A stretch of 64,000 nt of DNA. Origin: Emergomyces orientalis. Its lineage: Eukaryota > Ascomycota > Eurotiomycetes > Onygenales > Ajellomycetaceae. The notes below the pieces were generated by a model, which worked only from the letters and a program-made list of their open reading frames with translations, did no database searches and was not told where the DNA came from. The stretch covers positions 1-64,000 of the forward strand of contig MOWL01000023.1 in assembly GCA_002110485.1 (NCBI GenBank), read 5' to 3'. Below, in pieces: positions 43,015-56,930 of the stretch. Position numbers and translations under genes: made by a program. Numbering within the stretch: position 1 is the first letter of the stretch; each line of letters starts with the position of its first letter.

Positions 43015-44656
43015 ATTACCGGAAACGCTGGATCGGGTGGACAAGGAGTTAGAACGGCGTTTCTACCTGGCAGCGCGAGGGGGCAGGGAGCTGACTCCGT
43101 GGTGCTACGCAAGTTGGTCTGTTGAGGGTTACAGTTGAACGTGGCGCAAAAAAGTTCATTGTGGCTCCAGATTTGGGGCCCGCAATTTCGGAGCTACCTA
43201 GGTACGATCAACCCTGGACACTTCATCTAAAATACACTCACACTATGCACTATGGGTACTACACACACCTTCCGAATACACTCTCACTGCTCTCAACACT
43301 GGGTTAGAGATAGATTTAAATTAGAATTAGATTAGGATTAATGTCAAAGATTAGAAATTAGATCAGAATTAGAGTTACAGTGTCTTGCCATGAGTTGAGT
43401 TTGCTGGCTTTTGGCATTGGGGTCAAAAATATGCTAGTCTCAAAGTGGTTTGGTTGCCAGTAGTTAACAGTAAATATAGTACCTAATCGTATGATGTCAT
43501 GTGATTTTATTTTCCATTCATCACCCTCTGTGGGAGCCGTGGGCTGCCTAGTACGGACTAGCGCCCCGCACACAGCATATAGCCCCCTCTAGATAGTTGC
43601 CAATACAACCACTCAGACGTCCAACACCTTCCAAGTGTGGCATGATCCATGTTAGGTAATCATACTCTCTGCCAGGAACTATTCCACGTGACGCTTCTCC
43701 CGCTGATCTTTGCTAGCTCAGATAAGGTTCCTTGGCGCCTATGCGGTTCCATGGTTTTGGTGCGGCTCAGTTAGGCCTTATTTGACATGCCGAGATTCTT
43801 TCAACTCTTTATTCATGTATTACCAACTCCTACCTCTCGTGAACGAGCTGAGTCTACTCCCTTCGATATTTTGCAAGAGGTTAGTTTCTAATGAGCATTT
43901 AAATAACCTGTAGGTTACTCCTCAACTTTGTCTAGTTCGTCTTCAGAATGTTTTTTCTAATTAACGTGTACTAATTACGTGTACCGTTTTTGGGAATGGC
44001 AACAACTGCATTTCTGGGTCCTACGCACCGGTGAGTGTATGTACATGTACACGTACAAAAAGGGGTTCTGAGGACATGCAGCAAAGGTAGCTGCCAGCTT
44101 GGACAGAGCACCAAGCCGCAGGGCAGGAGTTCTGCTGGCGATATTCCCCGTTCTCGTTATGTTATATCCCATAACGAGCCATTTCAAGTTCCAACTAGCT
44201 CCTATTTATGTGTAATACGTCTCTAAGCTGCTTGCGATTAAAAATACGCTCATATATAAATGAACCTCCTTTTTATGTGGTCTGCGAAATGCGAACACAA
44301 TTGAACACGCAAGTTAAGAGATGGTAAACCCGTGCTGGAATAAAAAAAAGTTCAAATAGGTATCTAAGGGTTGTGACTATCTACCAAAGCGGCCGGGCTC
44401 AAGGAGCAGGTGTTTAAATCGCTAGAAAGGGTGAAGGCCAGCCAATAACAGTAACGTAGCTAGGAAATATATTGTATATGCGTTGATACTAACCCTGTCC
44501 ATGCACATCTATCCAACCAATCTTAACGCCTGTATATATGCTATATGCATAATTATATAGGAAGATAGAGAAAGGTGTGTGAGGGAATTAAGAAGGACGA
44601 CTTCCGATCGTATATTTTTAATTCCCAAAACATCACTTCAATCAGCCTTCCAGCTT
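43015..44656. other. Intergenic region
   Basis: No convincing gene. It holds the upstream region of the sulfhydryl oxidase gene and a run of AGATTAGAATTAGA-like short repeats at about 43310-43380. Confidence 0.5.
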
Positions 44657-46629
44657 CTAAAAGGTCACACGGAATCTTTTGCTCGTTCTCACTCTCTCTC
44701 CATAATGGTAGAAGACCCAAGGAATCGGTGTCAGTACCAGTGCAATGAATCCTAGTAGAGAGTTGCCCCAGCCTAGGCCCAAGGCGCGGTACATTTTCAA
44801 ACCACAGAGGGGTAGCACTGCACCTGCAAGGGAGCGGAGGACTGTGGTGGCAGCCATGGCGCTGGCAGCATGTACGGTGAAGGCGTCGACGAGGTATGTC
44901 GATCCGGCCATCTAGATAGGGATTGGTCATTTGGTTAGATGGGGCACTTGATACTGAATAATAAATACGTACAAATACCAAGATCATTCCCGCACCGACG
45001 AAACCAGTGCCAACGATTGGTGCAACATAGTGCACACCCTTCTCGGCAGTCCAGCCGTACCAGAATAATCCTATCGGGATGCAAAGGCCTCCTGGAATCA
45101 TGAGCGGGAGTCTGTATTCGGGCTTCATCTCGCCGTTGTTCTTTTTCGCGAGGCTTTGGAGGATGCGGTCTGATAGTGATGCGCTGACAGCGAGGCCTAG
45201 AATTGATCCAACACCAATACCGAGGAATGCAAGTCCAGCACTTCCTATAGTTTGGCAACAGGGTTAGTTGATTTAACGCACATTGAATATATGTTGGGGA
45301 GGAATGGAAGAGGATGTGAAGGTTGGGAACCCCGAAGAATATATACCTGTAGAGAAATTGTATTGCTGTACAAACACGCTCGAGAAGGTGGTGAAAAGCA
45401 GGTAAAGATAGCCGTATATCAAAGCCGTGAAGAGAGATAGTAGAAACACAATAGGGGATAGAAAGAGCATTTTTGTTGGTCGGACAATGGCGAAGAGGAA
45501 TAGTTCTTTGGATGTTTTACCCGTATCCAGGACTGATTTGAGGTTCTGGTTGCCTGTTTCTTTGACAAGTCGCTTCTTTTTCCGCTCCAAAAGAACGGAA
45601 TGGCATGACTCACTCATAAAGAGAAAGGTGTTGATGGTGACAGCACCAGACTGGATTCAACAGGTGAAGTGATCAGCAGCAGAGCTCATGGCGAGCAAGG
45701 GAGACAAACAGAGCGAGAAAGTTCACTAACAGCTATGGCAAGAATCCAGAACGTCCACCGCCACCCCATCGCCTCTGTCAAGTATCCACCTGCAATTGGG
45801 CCGACGACTGGGCCGATTAACGGCCCAAGAGCCCAAGCACCCATAGCCGCTCCTCTTTTTTCTTGCCTAATCATGTCCGCTAGTGACGCTGCACCGATTG
45901 TCAAGGGGCAGCTACCTGCCGAACCGGCCAAGAAACGAAAAAAAATAAGTGAAGCTAGACTGGGGGCAACTGCGCAAGCAATGCTGAAAACAATGAAAAG
46001 CACATTACAGGCATGGTAGAGATACATCCGCCCATACAGCTCTGAGAGAGGGGCAATAATTAGTGGGCCAAACGCATACCCTAGCAGATAGACAGACACG
46101 ACAAAGGACGCGAGTTCTGGGTTCGACGATTTGAACTCGCTCATGACCTCTGCAGTACCAGGGGCAAACATGGAGGATCCAAGGGGCCTGTCCGTAAATT
46201 GTTAATAGTTCGAATCAAAATAAGGATTGAGAAAGCAACCCAGGTGGCATGAACGGAGTTAACGTACGTTAAAAACGTTATCAGCGCTATTCCTACTACG
46301 ATGGCTACCTTTTTGGTCCGCGGCCAATTGTAAGGGTTCATTGGGTCGTCTGGTCCATCCCAATCGACCTTGTTTGAATCTACAGGCTCTTCGCCTGATT
46401 CGGACTGATTGCGGTACTGAGATCCGTCCACAGCGATGGCGGGTGGGGTCGACCCTTTCTCTGGGTCGGTCTTATTGGTGGAAATAGCATGTTTATTTGC
46501 AGGAGATGATGGCCGCGATGTAGTTTTGCCCGATAGTGTTACAGCGTCATCGTTACTAGGTTCAACTATCGTTGACGCTTCTTTTCTTGGGTTAACTTCG
46601 ACGAATGCAATGACTTCGTGATGTTTCAC
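44657..46629 (-). CDS. MFS multidrug-type transporter, DHA1 (drug:H+ antiporter) family
   Basis: Five exons close in frame: 46629-46268, 46187-45731, 45650-45347, 45244-44973 and 44911-44657 (1650 bases, 549 residues), with introns of 80, 80, 102 and 61 bases. A ~95-residue polar N-terminus is followed by DDPMNPYNWP, typical of the family, and 12 predicted membrane spans. Family motifs: SELYGR (motif A region), RFLAGSAGSCP, and the antiporter motif C stretch GPLIGPVVGPIAGGYL. After the central loop (LLERKKKRLVKETGN) come SPIVFLLSLFTALIYGYLY and WGNSLLGFIALVLTPIPWVFY. It would export small molecules at the plasma membrane; the substrate cannot be read from sequence. No lesions are seen. Confidence 0.88.
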
Positions 46630-49600
46630 GGGTACGTACTGTCACTAGTCGTCATTGGGTTTACGTGGGAAGTTGACTACAATATCAACGGGATACCTGC
46701 GGTTTCCACGTTCCTTTTTGGCTTACACGAGAAGAGCAAAAAGGAAGCCAAGTCGCCATCAAACACTCTTGTGTCTCCACGCTTCGACTTCGGGAGAGTG
46801 GATTTCGGGGGTTGGAGAGTTAAGATCAGGGCGTCAAGGGAAACGACACAGCAAATTCAATATAATACAACACTGTATTTAGCAGCCCAAAGTAGAGGCC
46901 CCGGATAGACGATTAGAAAGTGAATATAATGGTAGGGCGCTGAGTCTTGACGAAAAGCGAGTAGCAATCAAGAGATCTATATCAAATGAGGCAGCAAGGC
47001 GGAAACCCTATAAATAAATAAAAAGAGGGATTATGTGAGAAATTGTTCTCAACAAGAAACTAGGGAATAAAGTAGTGGTTGAAAGAAGCCAAACCGGCAG
47101 ATGCTGGCAAATCGAGGAGGCAGCCGTCCAGCTTGGGGGGGAATCCTAAGTATTAGTATCTGAATGGATGGTACGGGACGAAACAAAAGAATTGCTTGAG
47201 AGAAGCTTGTCCGTCACCTTTCCCCGCTAAACCTTCACGGCAGCAAGGATGCCGAGACCAGAGGATTGCGAACCAAATCAGGGTAAGAATTAGCAGGGAA
47301 CATTCTGCTGGAAGTTGGAGGGTTGGATTTTTTGTGGGCCAGCGTTCGGCAATTTCTCTCTTCTAGCCCCATTTTGAGGACTGATTAAGATTGTATCTTC
47401 GGGACTTATCAACCCTTGTTGATCCGCAATCTCGAAAATGTTACATTTTTGACCAGAGCTGCGTGGGGTTTGTGCATTAAATTATATGCATATTTCTTGT
47501 CATGCCTGAAGGACATCCCTCCCATTTCACGAACAGAGTCTGCAAACCGCACCGCAGTGTCTTTATTGCTGGGGCTAAAGCACAAATGCCACATGCTGGT
47601 ACTCCGTTGACGGAGACAAGCCCTCTTCCATAGGGAAGGGGAAGTTGGCCGAGGTTCTCCCAGGTGATGCTTAGAGACTGGTTGAGAATGAAGTCCCCCC
47701 ACTTGTTCGTTCGTCATTTATTAGATGAATTGCTATCTGAAGTGCTAGGCCCTTTGGTCAGCTTGTCTGCCTGGAAGATATCCAGCACAGATCTTCTCTT
47801 GGGGGGAGATATATCGCTTAAGCAGCAATGATAACAGCAGAAATTGGTGTTGAAGAACTAAATCAGGACTAAACCATTCTTCACCATGCCCCATTTTTGG
47901 GGCGCGTTACGCCACGTGCCAGGAAGCCACATCTTAGCCAGTATTTGTGGTTATGCAGGCATAATTAATGAACAACACAATCGATGTTCACAATATATTC
48001 CCTCAAACTTCATGCAAACACAAAACAGACATAAAAACAAGCTTGCTCAAATAATTCAACATCGTGGTACAGAAAATGATAACTCCGCATAACTCCGCAA
48101 CCCACAACTCAATCTCTCTTTTTTCTCGTTTTTGGAGGGCTATGCTTGGTAATTCTCCAGGTCTACGGAGTATATGACAAGATATTACGAATGCTGTTGC
48201 AAGAGAAAAGCATTGGCGAATGCCGACCTTGGGCCCAGTGGTTGATAGCAGCATGCCCGAGGCCAGCGCGGAGCACCTGCTGGTTGACTCGGCAGAATCT
48301 TTGTCAGTGAGCTAGCCGGCTTTTCCAACCAGGTATTGGCCCGTGCTTATCCTGTCATCATTACCATGCATAACATCTGCACAATTCAAAATGGGGGAGA
48401 AACAACATGCTTTGAAGGATTCATATTTTGCCGAAGGGTTCAAAAAATGTTGTAAAAGATTAGTATCTAGTAGTCAATTCACATAAACTAGTAGCCAGAG
48501 CCTATTTTTACAAAGGAACAGCAGCACACCAACAATAATTTCTTACACCCACTTGCATTAGCTTGAAATCAGGCCTCGTTTTCCTTCCCGGTCTAGGGAG
48601 GAGTTTAGTTGGTTTCTCGAGATTCCGAATGCTTACAAGGCACTGTGGAGACATAATTAAAGTTAGTGTAGTTTTCAGCGCTGATGAGGGGGGTCTCATA
48701 ATTTGTGAAATTCCGATGATAGTTGTACACCACATGCGCCTGCAATAGAATCTGCGGAATCTCGTATCATGCCATTCTTAAATCATCTGGCTCCTGCTTG
48801 CGCTGGGTCGATTAATCTTATGTTAACGAAAAATCAAGAGAAAGGGTAGGGAACATACCGATACAATGCACAACAGGACACCCTCTGAAATCCGTTGAAT
48901 AGTTCCATCAACCCAAACACCATCCCCAGCCCCAAGTGAAGCAATGTTTAACGGAAGGTGGCCCAATTGTTTCTTTTTCGTAGCCCTAGTCAGGTTAAAA
49001 GGGAAGCCTGGAAATGTACCGCGTAGGGCGATACGACCAAGTCTGCCGAATAATGGTGCCCACAAGATGAATGCTGCCATCATATGATCCAAATAACCAG
49101 TCCATTTAAATCTTCATAGGTCCTTGAAGCAACCAGAGGAATATATCTCGCATCCACAAAAGCACATCGAGTTTCTGTCCAACACTAGAGATTCTGGGGC
49201 GATTGAGAGTCCAATTTCGCGGTGTCTGGTAAAGCGTACAAGTGTCTGCTGGTAAAACCTCCGAAGCTGCTTCTGACGATGCAAAGAGGTGATGTCTATC
49301 AGATTTGGTATATTTCGGAGAGCCTAACTTATAGGAGCGGAACTTCCTTGAGATTCGGATTCTAAGGGAGCATTATTAGGGTAAACCCGGCCAGGTATCA
49401 AAGGCAGATTGTACCTGTGAAAAAAGGGCCGCTAGGAATTAATTATTTAAAAAGGTATAAATGAGCTAATTCTCTCGAAAGGTGGAAATTTGGGTCAGAG
49501 ATGACGGATTATCAGGGTTTATTTTAATTCCGCGCAGCTGTTGAAGGCGGCTAAGTACAGGCAGCAATAAGTCAACGCCTGGCGGTTCCACTTAAGAAAG

Positions 49601-50283
49601 AGTGGCAGCGTCGCGAAGACCGCTCCGCTCATTCAGCGCTGAATTATGAGGGGATTCGCGATTCTGTTTGAAATCTGTTGCAGAGCGTTTAGTTAAGCCA
49701 ACAGATCCAACGGCCAAAAGGTACGAACTTCTTTGAATCACCTTCAAAAACTTCATGTGGTCCTTTGAAACAGCCCCCAACCTTACAGGCTCTGTCGATA
49801 AAACCGCCAGACACAAGGTTCATCTTAAAGGTGGCCTCTGGGATACACTTAGACACTCCAATGGGCGCCCCACAGGTTCAACGCTCGCGCATCATCTTAA
49901 GCATACTTATCCACATCAAGATCAGACTCGTGACAGAGCATGCGATTAAGCGTCAAACGCTCGCTGGCACAACGTAGGCGGAGGCTGGCTGTGGCTGGAT
50001 AGATAAGTGTGATGAATGGCAAGGAGTTTTGACACGCAATGCCTTGTCCTACGAAGCGCCACCAGATGTTCTGGCCCTCCCAGAATCCATAGCCCTGCCC
50101 GCCTCCTGCTGTCTTCTTTTGATGCAGACTTTTCCCCACGAAGCAACCAGAGGTTTGACTTCTCGCAATAAATGTCTTGGAGTCTGCCATATCCTTAGGG
50201 CTGTGCCTCGAGCAGTTCTTGCCATATGGTTGTGATCAAGAGCATTCCTTGGCCTAGCAACAAAGTACAAGTCGATCATCAAG
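46630..50283. other. Long intergenic stretch without a recognised gene
   Basis: Frames of 60-100 codons occur on both strands (for example 48823-49092 minus, 47409-47717 minus) but none has a domain, a good splice structure or a consistent start. The sequence is moderately AT-rich and looks like non-coding or old decayed DNA. Confidence 0.45.
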
Positions 50284-53200
50284 ATGGACGAAGGGCGAAC
50301 CAAAGATTTGGTGGAAGATCCTCTGAATAGCAGCGGCCTTTGCTTGCTATCCCTTGGTAATAGTACACCTTTGTGATAACATGAGAAGATATGCTGAAAT
50401 AATCTTCAGATGGTGGTGGTGTCCGAGGACTTTCCAGCTTACGGATCCTCCAAGGCTTGATGGACAGAGTCAACCACGAGCGGCGCGCCGCTAAACTTAC
50501 TCCCGTAAAGCCCTGCGAGCTGTTCGACCTGATCGGTGGCACCAGTACAGGAGGGTATGGCGATCGTTGTTAATGTTGTCATTCGCTATTACACACTAAC
50601 ATTTGCTAGACTTATCGCCATCATGCTTGGACGTCTCGAGATGGACGTAGATCAGTGCGTCGCGGAGTATTCACGAATGATACAACAGATCTTTAGGAAG
50701 AAATCATTTCCAGTTGACTGGAAAGGGAAAATTAAAGGACGTTTTGACACCGGGATTTTAACGAACTCATTACAAGAAACTTTGGCATCACTGGGTCTAT
50801 CGGGCGCCGACTTTCTTAATGATGGCAAAGAGAGACAATGTAGAGTGTAGGTGAAATCCTTACCAGATTTCTTTTTCCGCAGGCTATCTAACGAGTTGTA
50901 GATTTGTTTGTGCAACAGCATTCGAGACCAAAAGCATCGTACGACTCAAATCATATAGATTACCAGGCGACGCAAATCTCACTCCTACCATACTAGACGC
51001 AGCGCGCGCGACATCTGCTGCAACATCCTTCTTCGAACCGGCTAATATCGGCACCCGGAGGTATGTAGACGGCGCCTTGGGAGTTAACAATCCTGTGGAT
51101 GAACTATGGAATGAAGCTCAAAATATTTGGTGCGCGGAGGACGGCGCGCTCGAGCCTTTGGTAAACTGCTTTATCTCGATTGGCACTGGCAACCCAGGCG
51201 TTTCACCCATGAACGAGGGTGCACTGAAAGTACTGGCGAAAGATATGGTGAAAATGGCAACCCAAACCGAGCGAACGGCAGAAACATTCCAAGCGAGACA
51301 TCGAGGTTTATTTGATCGTAAGAGATATTTCCGTTTTAATGTTGCCCAAGGCCTACAGACTATCGGATTAGAGGAATATAAGAAGGAGGGCTTGCTTGAG
51401 GCAGCCACGGATGACTATTTGACTTCGACGGAGCAGAAGATTCGTTTAAGGGATTGTGTCCAGCATCTCAAAGACAAGACAAGTAGGTAGCCTGAATTTT
51501 CAAGTTTTGAAAGCTTTCAAAGACAGGATGAGAACAAAATTTAATTGCCCCAGGTAAAAGCCCAATCGACTTCGCGACAATAATACGGGTATGATTAAAT
51601 ATCCGTTATCCAAACTATATCCATGGATATTAACAGGTCTCCTCATGATATTAGTCCTGTGGCGAACTCAATCGCCATCGCAGTACTAGTAAGTCCAGAT
51701 GCAGAAGCCTTAAAACAAATGAGTGTAAGCTAAACATGTTCTGTAAGGCTTCTCTACGAATATCTGCCTCTCAGATCCCGCTTTTGTCCAGAATCCCAAT
51801 TTTACAGGCCGGCAAACCGAAATTTCTTCAATTCACCAATACTTCGCATCCGCGAAAGAGAAAAACCTGCAGGGACGCGTCTGCCTTTGGGGCCCTGGGG
51901 GAGTGGGCAAAACACAACTCGCTGCGGCTTACGGCTTATCTCACAGAAAGCATTACTCGCACATCCTGAAAATTTCAGCGCGAAGTTTTGCAACCTTGGA
52001 GGAAGATTTTGCAAAGATCATATACGAAGTAACCCCTCATGCAGGTGTCAATAAGTCTGGGAATCCCACCAGTAATGTCAACGCAGAATTCAGCCAGGTG
52101 ATAATGCAGGAAAATATTCGCGCTGTTCATCGATGGTTTTCGGGTCAACAAACAGGCGACTAGCTATTGATAATTGACGATGTGAGTCTTGCTAGTGTGG
52201 ACATTCTCGGATTTCTTCCTAGAACCAATAACGGAAATGTCCTCATAACGGGCCAAAGCCGGGAAATTGGTGGTTATGGCCATTTGATAGTCCTTGAAGA
52301 CCTGGAACCCGAAGACGCCGTTACACTTCTTCTAAATAAAGCAAACATATATGATGATGAGCTACAAACCCAAACACAAGCCCGAGCCACGGAAATAGTC
52401 AAGTGTCTGGGTTACCGTGCTCTTGCAGTCGAACATGCAGGTGCTCTTATTGGATGCAAGGGCATAGAGTACTATTGGGAAGCTTTCAAACTCGACCGGA
52501 CTACCGTTCTTGAGCATCCTGAAACTACGTCTATCCACCAGGAATCTGTGTTCACGACATTCAAGCTATCCTTTGGCGTGCTAATGGAGAAGAATTATTC
52601 TGCGGCGGTGCTTTTGACATTTTTGGGCTTTTTGGACAATACGACGATTTCTGAAAATCTGCTACTTGACGACGGGAAGCGCCGAAAATCACTACCATCT
52701 GTAAAGATGTTCGAAACTCGATTAGAATTTATAAATTCCGTGGCTGACTTACACGCCCTGGCCCTCGTATACTATTCTGAAGATGAAGATGGTATAATGC
52801 TCTCGCTTCATCCACTTGTTCATTATTTGAGTCGCGCGAGGTTAAAGGAGATCCAACGATTGAGTTACACAACGCATGCGGCTTATTTCCTCCTATCGCC
52901 CATTCTATTTCAATCCTCTACTGAGAGCGCTATAAACCATGCATCATTCAAGCATCTCATTCAAGTTTTACAGCAAGCCATGGATTTAACGGAGGAGCCG
53001 TTTTCTAGCGTCCGCAATCTGCGATTGTGGACTTACCTCGCTCAGTTACTAATTCACTACTATCCATACTGGCACGTTTCGGGAAAGGTTGGGGATTTGG
53101 TCGCTTTTGGCAAACGTGCAATTTCTGTTCTTGAGTTTTCAACCGATGAACACCATTTCAATGCTTGGGCATGGGCTTCGCTCCTTTTGGGGCAGGCTTC

Positions 53201-54677
53201 TGAATTTGTCACTTCTAACGAAACGTCATATACCGCCATCAAAGCGTTTCTAGGAAAACAACTCAATCCGAGTATAGCGTCGGTTTTGGATTATGCTACC
53301 AGGATTGATGAATCCCACCCTTCGCCCTCCCATCTGATACTTCCAAGAATTGGCTTTGGTCCGATGACATTGAGCCGGATTGTCAAACGAAAGCCTTCGG
53401 AATGGTTCCTCTCCATGTATGCCAAGTATCTTCGGGAAGCTGCATGGCTAAGTATGCGCCGCAAGTCTTGGCATGAAGGACTGCTTTTGGCAACTCTTTC
53501 AGAACTCCCTGTATCCCTTTTCGATCGACAGTACACGGCAAGATTCACCGTTGCGCCATCTCAGTCTATCAAGGCCGCTTTCACTGCATTCTCCAATCGC
53601 AATATAGAAGGACTTCTCGACATTCTTGAGAAGTTTGAGCGGAGCACAGAAGAGCACGTAGTTAAGGGAGCTCGTTACGATCTGTGTAATATTCTAGCTA
53701 AGAAGGAGCAATATGCTGAAGCTGAAGTCATCGGGAGAAAACTTACTGCCCAATATTTACTTAACCCCAAGCTCGTAATCGCAACCGTAGAAGGAACTTT
53801 CTACACCTGGTCCAATAAATTGCTGGCTACCTGTTTGGCAGGTCAAGGGAAACTGTCGGAAGCGCGGGACCTTCTTGTCAGCATGTATAACGCTGTACAC
53901 GAAACTTCTGAGGGCGATCACCTCGGCCACTTCCACGCAGGCTACCTAATGATTCTCTTCCACACTCAATGGGGAATACATTTCCCAAAGGACATGAACG
54001 ATTATCAGCAAGAGGTGCCCAGAGCCTTTCAACGAGTGTACGCTGCTAACAAACCCAAACTTTTGACTGGGGAAGGCCTTGCTACGGGCTGCATCCTAAT
54101 GGCGCAGGGTGCGCTGGGGGAAGCCATTTTCATTTTTCGGGAATTATCCTTGCTTTCAACTGAGATTCTGGGCTCAGGCCATCCTCATACACAACATGCG
54201 GCCTGGTTACTTAAAACTTCAATCTCAGAGAAGGAACAAGAAGCTGAGTATGAAATGAACAGAGATTTCTGGATCCATTTCGGCAGCATGACTTTTCAGA
54301 GAGATGCAAGTAAGTTTAGCTCTCCCGGCGATTTCAAGTCCGTGGCGGGGACACAAGAAAAACAAAGTTCGTGGCAGGAGGCCGCTAAATGGTCTCATAG
54401 TTCGACAGATAATAAAATCAGTGGGAAGATATATGCGTTTCAGAAGACAAGGCTTTTATATGTTATAGCCGCAGGCTTTGTGCTACTTGTGTCTTGGTTG
54501 CTGTTCACTTTTAGAACTCATCTAAATAAAGCTTATGCTTTGACCGCAGTGTGTATGTTTGTCGCCGCAGCCTTAATTTTCGATATCGTTGGAGGTTTTG
54601 AGGTCTCCAGTGGTTGGATTCTTTGCTTGATGCAACGGCTTTCCAAGCCAGTAAAACAAATCTCTGGGAGCAAATGA
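50284..54677 (+). pseudogene. NLR-like protein: patatin phospholipase, NB-ARC NTPase, repeat region, C-terminal membrane helices; one in-frame TAG
   Basis: Exons 50284-50356, 50410-50554 and from 50610 join to a patatin domain with DGGGVRGL (oxyanion hole), GTSTGG (Ser nucleophile) and VDGALGVNNP (Asp). Later exons (about 50883-51482 and 51554-51588) lead to the nucleotide-binding domain, open from about 51774: FTGRQTEI, Walker A GPGGVGKTQLA, then TAG at 52161 exactly before the Walker B string LLIIDDVS, where Trp is common. The remaining 836 codons are open: winged-helix-like and TPR-like helices, then two membrane segments (LLYVIAAGFVLLVSWLLF; ALTAVCMFVAAALIF). Fungal NLRs of this type act in self/non-self recognition and cell death. 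A single lesion may be recent, or a sequencing error. The exon 3/4 and 51589-51773 joins are unresolved. Confidence 0.75.
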
Positions 54678-55099
54678 TCGAATCAATATCGCCACTTTTA
54701 TTCGCTGGAGCTCCATTTCATGATCAAAGCGCTGCATAATTAATTATTGAATGGGAATTTCTGGTGCTCTATTTTATCGTTGGGCAATATTTCTAGCGTA
54801 GAAGGTGCAAACATTTGATCCTGAGTTTTTTTCAACGCTAGTATTTCAGAGTAGCTTGCAAAGATTTATATTCTCTCCTGCGGGAGCTGCGCAGCATTAA
54901 ATACTCGTTCCATTTTGTGTGGCATCTACTGGTACTCTTCTACCAGTTAAGAGAAGTAATTCAAAGAACGAGTGCGAAGCCATGTCCGTATAATTTTGTG
55001 CTCTAGGGTGGAATGAGAACCCTCTAATTTTGGCAAAGGTTATGTCATAAGGCTCCAAGAACTAGTGCAATCGAATTCATTGCAAGGCAAATAAATGAA
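54678..55099. other. Intergenic region downstream of the NLR gene
   Basis: No gene or repeat recognised. Confidence 0.4.
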
Positions 55100-56930
55100 A
55101 TTTTGATTGAGAATATAAATAAATGGAGGTTGTTCATACGACCTACAATCTTCATTTGAACCGTTTTCCGAAGGTGCTATGACAGTGATACACCAACCAG
55201 ATTGAACTGCTGATGTTAATGAGATGAATCATCACCCGATGGCGGAATAGGAGGATGCATATGGATGGCCGTTGTTTGCCTCTACACCAATTGTATCGAG
55301 CTCTCCCCGCATAGCGCCGCTGCAAACAAGCATTGACAGAGTTGAAGGCATCCACCCATCACTCCACATTTAGAGGCACTTCATTTATCCTGGCGAGTTC
55401 TACCAGACTTGTTTCCAGGAGTCTTCAAAACCATTCCTACCCATGGCTGCTCAGTACAGTCTTGTATAATACGACTCTGATGAATAGCAGGCGAGACATC
55501 CCGATCTTCCGTTTGCGAGTTTAATTTTCCACCGCCTTATTTGTGACCGGCTATATCATCGTTCTGGTATCTCATATGGTATATTGGGAAGCTTTGCAAT
55601 GAAATTGATTGGGGATGCTTGATACCCGCGACGTCGAAATATATTAGACCATCAAACCCGCTGTGGGATGCATATTTTGGGCAGTGAATAGCTGGGCGAT
55701 ACGCTACGTTGCTAGCTTCTTCGGCGTGTACAGAATGGCTCTCCTCCTGCAGGCGGAAATAAAACTGAAGTCTTTCAGGATGTTTTATTTTACCTTTCGG
55801 ACCGCATTCTATGGTCATTCATAGTAATTTGTGCTCTCATCTAATGTAACAAATAGCTGTTTCTATTCAATAAAGACTCTGGCCAAGAAATTTGTCGTAA
55901 GGCGAACTTTTCTAACTTTACCAATGCCCGACGCCTGATGGTTTCTCTGCCTCATAGCCCCGGTATGAGTGGCATCTGCGGATCTTCGAGTCCGTGACGT
56001 CGAAACCTAGTAGCGTACGTATCAGGAGAGAATTTCCAACCCATCCGTTTTTGCTTGTTTCGAACACAATTTTGCTATATCCCTCGCTGGGAAAGGGGCC
56101 TTCGGTCAATAAAAATGAACATCTCGTCCATGTCGTCTGCACAAAGAGCCTCAAGTCTATTATTCAGCCATTGGCTATCGGTACAACCACTGAGAGAGAG
56201 ATTATGTCCTCCCCATTCCTCTGAGAAATCAACCAGGTCTTCCAGGGCTTCCAAATTCCTAGTGTCAATCAAACATTGGACGTAGACTGGAGGTTATGGA
56301 TATGGCATACTGTCTGTTAAATTTAGAGCGGCTTTTCCGCAACAATTACAGACAGGAGGCTAACCTTTACCCAATTCTATATTGTCGTGACTGCAAACAA
56401 TGTGACAATAGCATTCTGGTACGAGTAGCCAGAAATCAGTCGTGAGAGTAGCATTGAAACGTGGGTATTTGTGGCTGAGTGAATCAAAAACTGGAAGGAG
56501 TGGACCGCAGCACTCAAATAGGCGGGTATTGGACATAGAAAACCGCACAACGACGTCGTGGTCATTGTCTGGGACACACAGAACGCGGTCCCGATGTTGA
56601 CGGGCTGGTAATTAAATTTTCGCACTAATTCGAGCAGAAAGAATGCAAACATTCGGCATACGATTCGCACCGTAGTAGATTAATGCAAAATCTTCAACAA
56701 AGCAGCAAAATATTGTGTTGGAACAGTATGGAAATAGCTTTAGTCACTTGCTGGACAGTTGGTCGCACGTCGTCTAGGCTCCCAGCCGCTAGGGGATGGG
56801 ATGTAGGGGAAAGTTCCGCCTGTTCCTCCTGTTCCTCAGACACAACCATTAACTCTTCACTCAGGTTAAAAGTTGGGCGTGTTAAATATCCCTCAAGGTG
56901 AAGGCTTCTACTGAAAGCACAAATCACCAA
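55100..56930 (-). pseudogene. Decayed gene of unknown family
   Basis: On the minus strand protein-like segments follow each other in different frames: 56930-56694 (acidic, EEQEEQAELSP), 56640-56360 (DVVVRFSMSNTRLFECCGPLLP, TTDFWLLVPE), 56272-56075 (NLEALEDLVDFSEEWGGH, LSLSGCTDSQWLNNRLEALC) and 55470-55200 (NGFEDSWKQVW, GELDTIGVEANNG). Stops and shifts separate them. The order and composition suggest one gene decayed by mutation, perhaps F-box-like, but I cannot name a family. Confidence 0.4.

Noticed and set aside
46200..46260. Possible tRNA (GTTCGAATC-like phrase)
   Set aside because: The phrase lies in the first intron of the MFS gene and no cloverleaf arms surround it. I found no tRNA or rRNA gene in the window.
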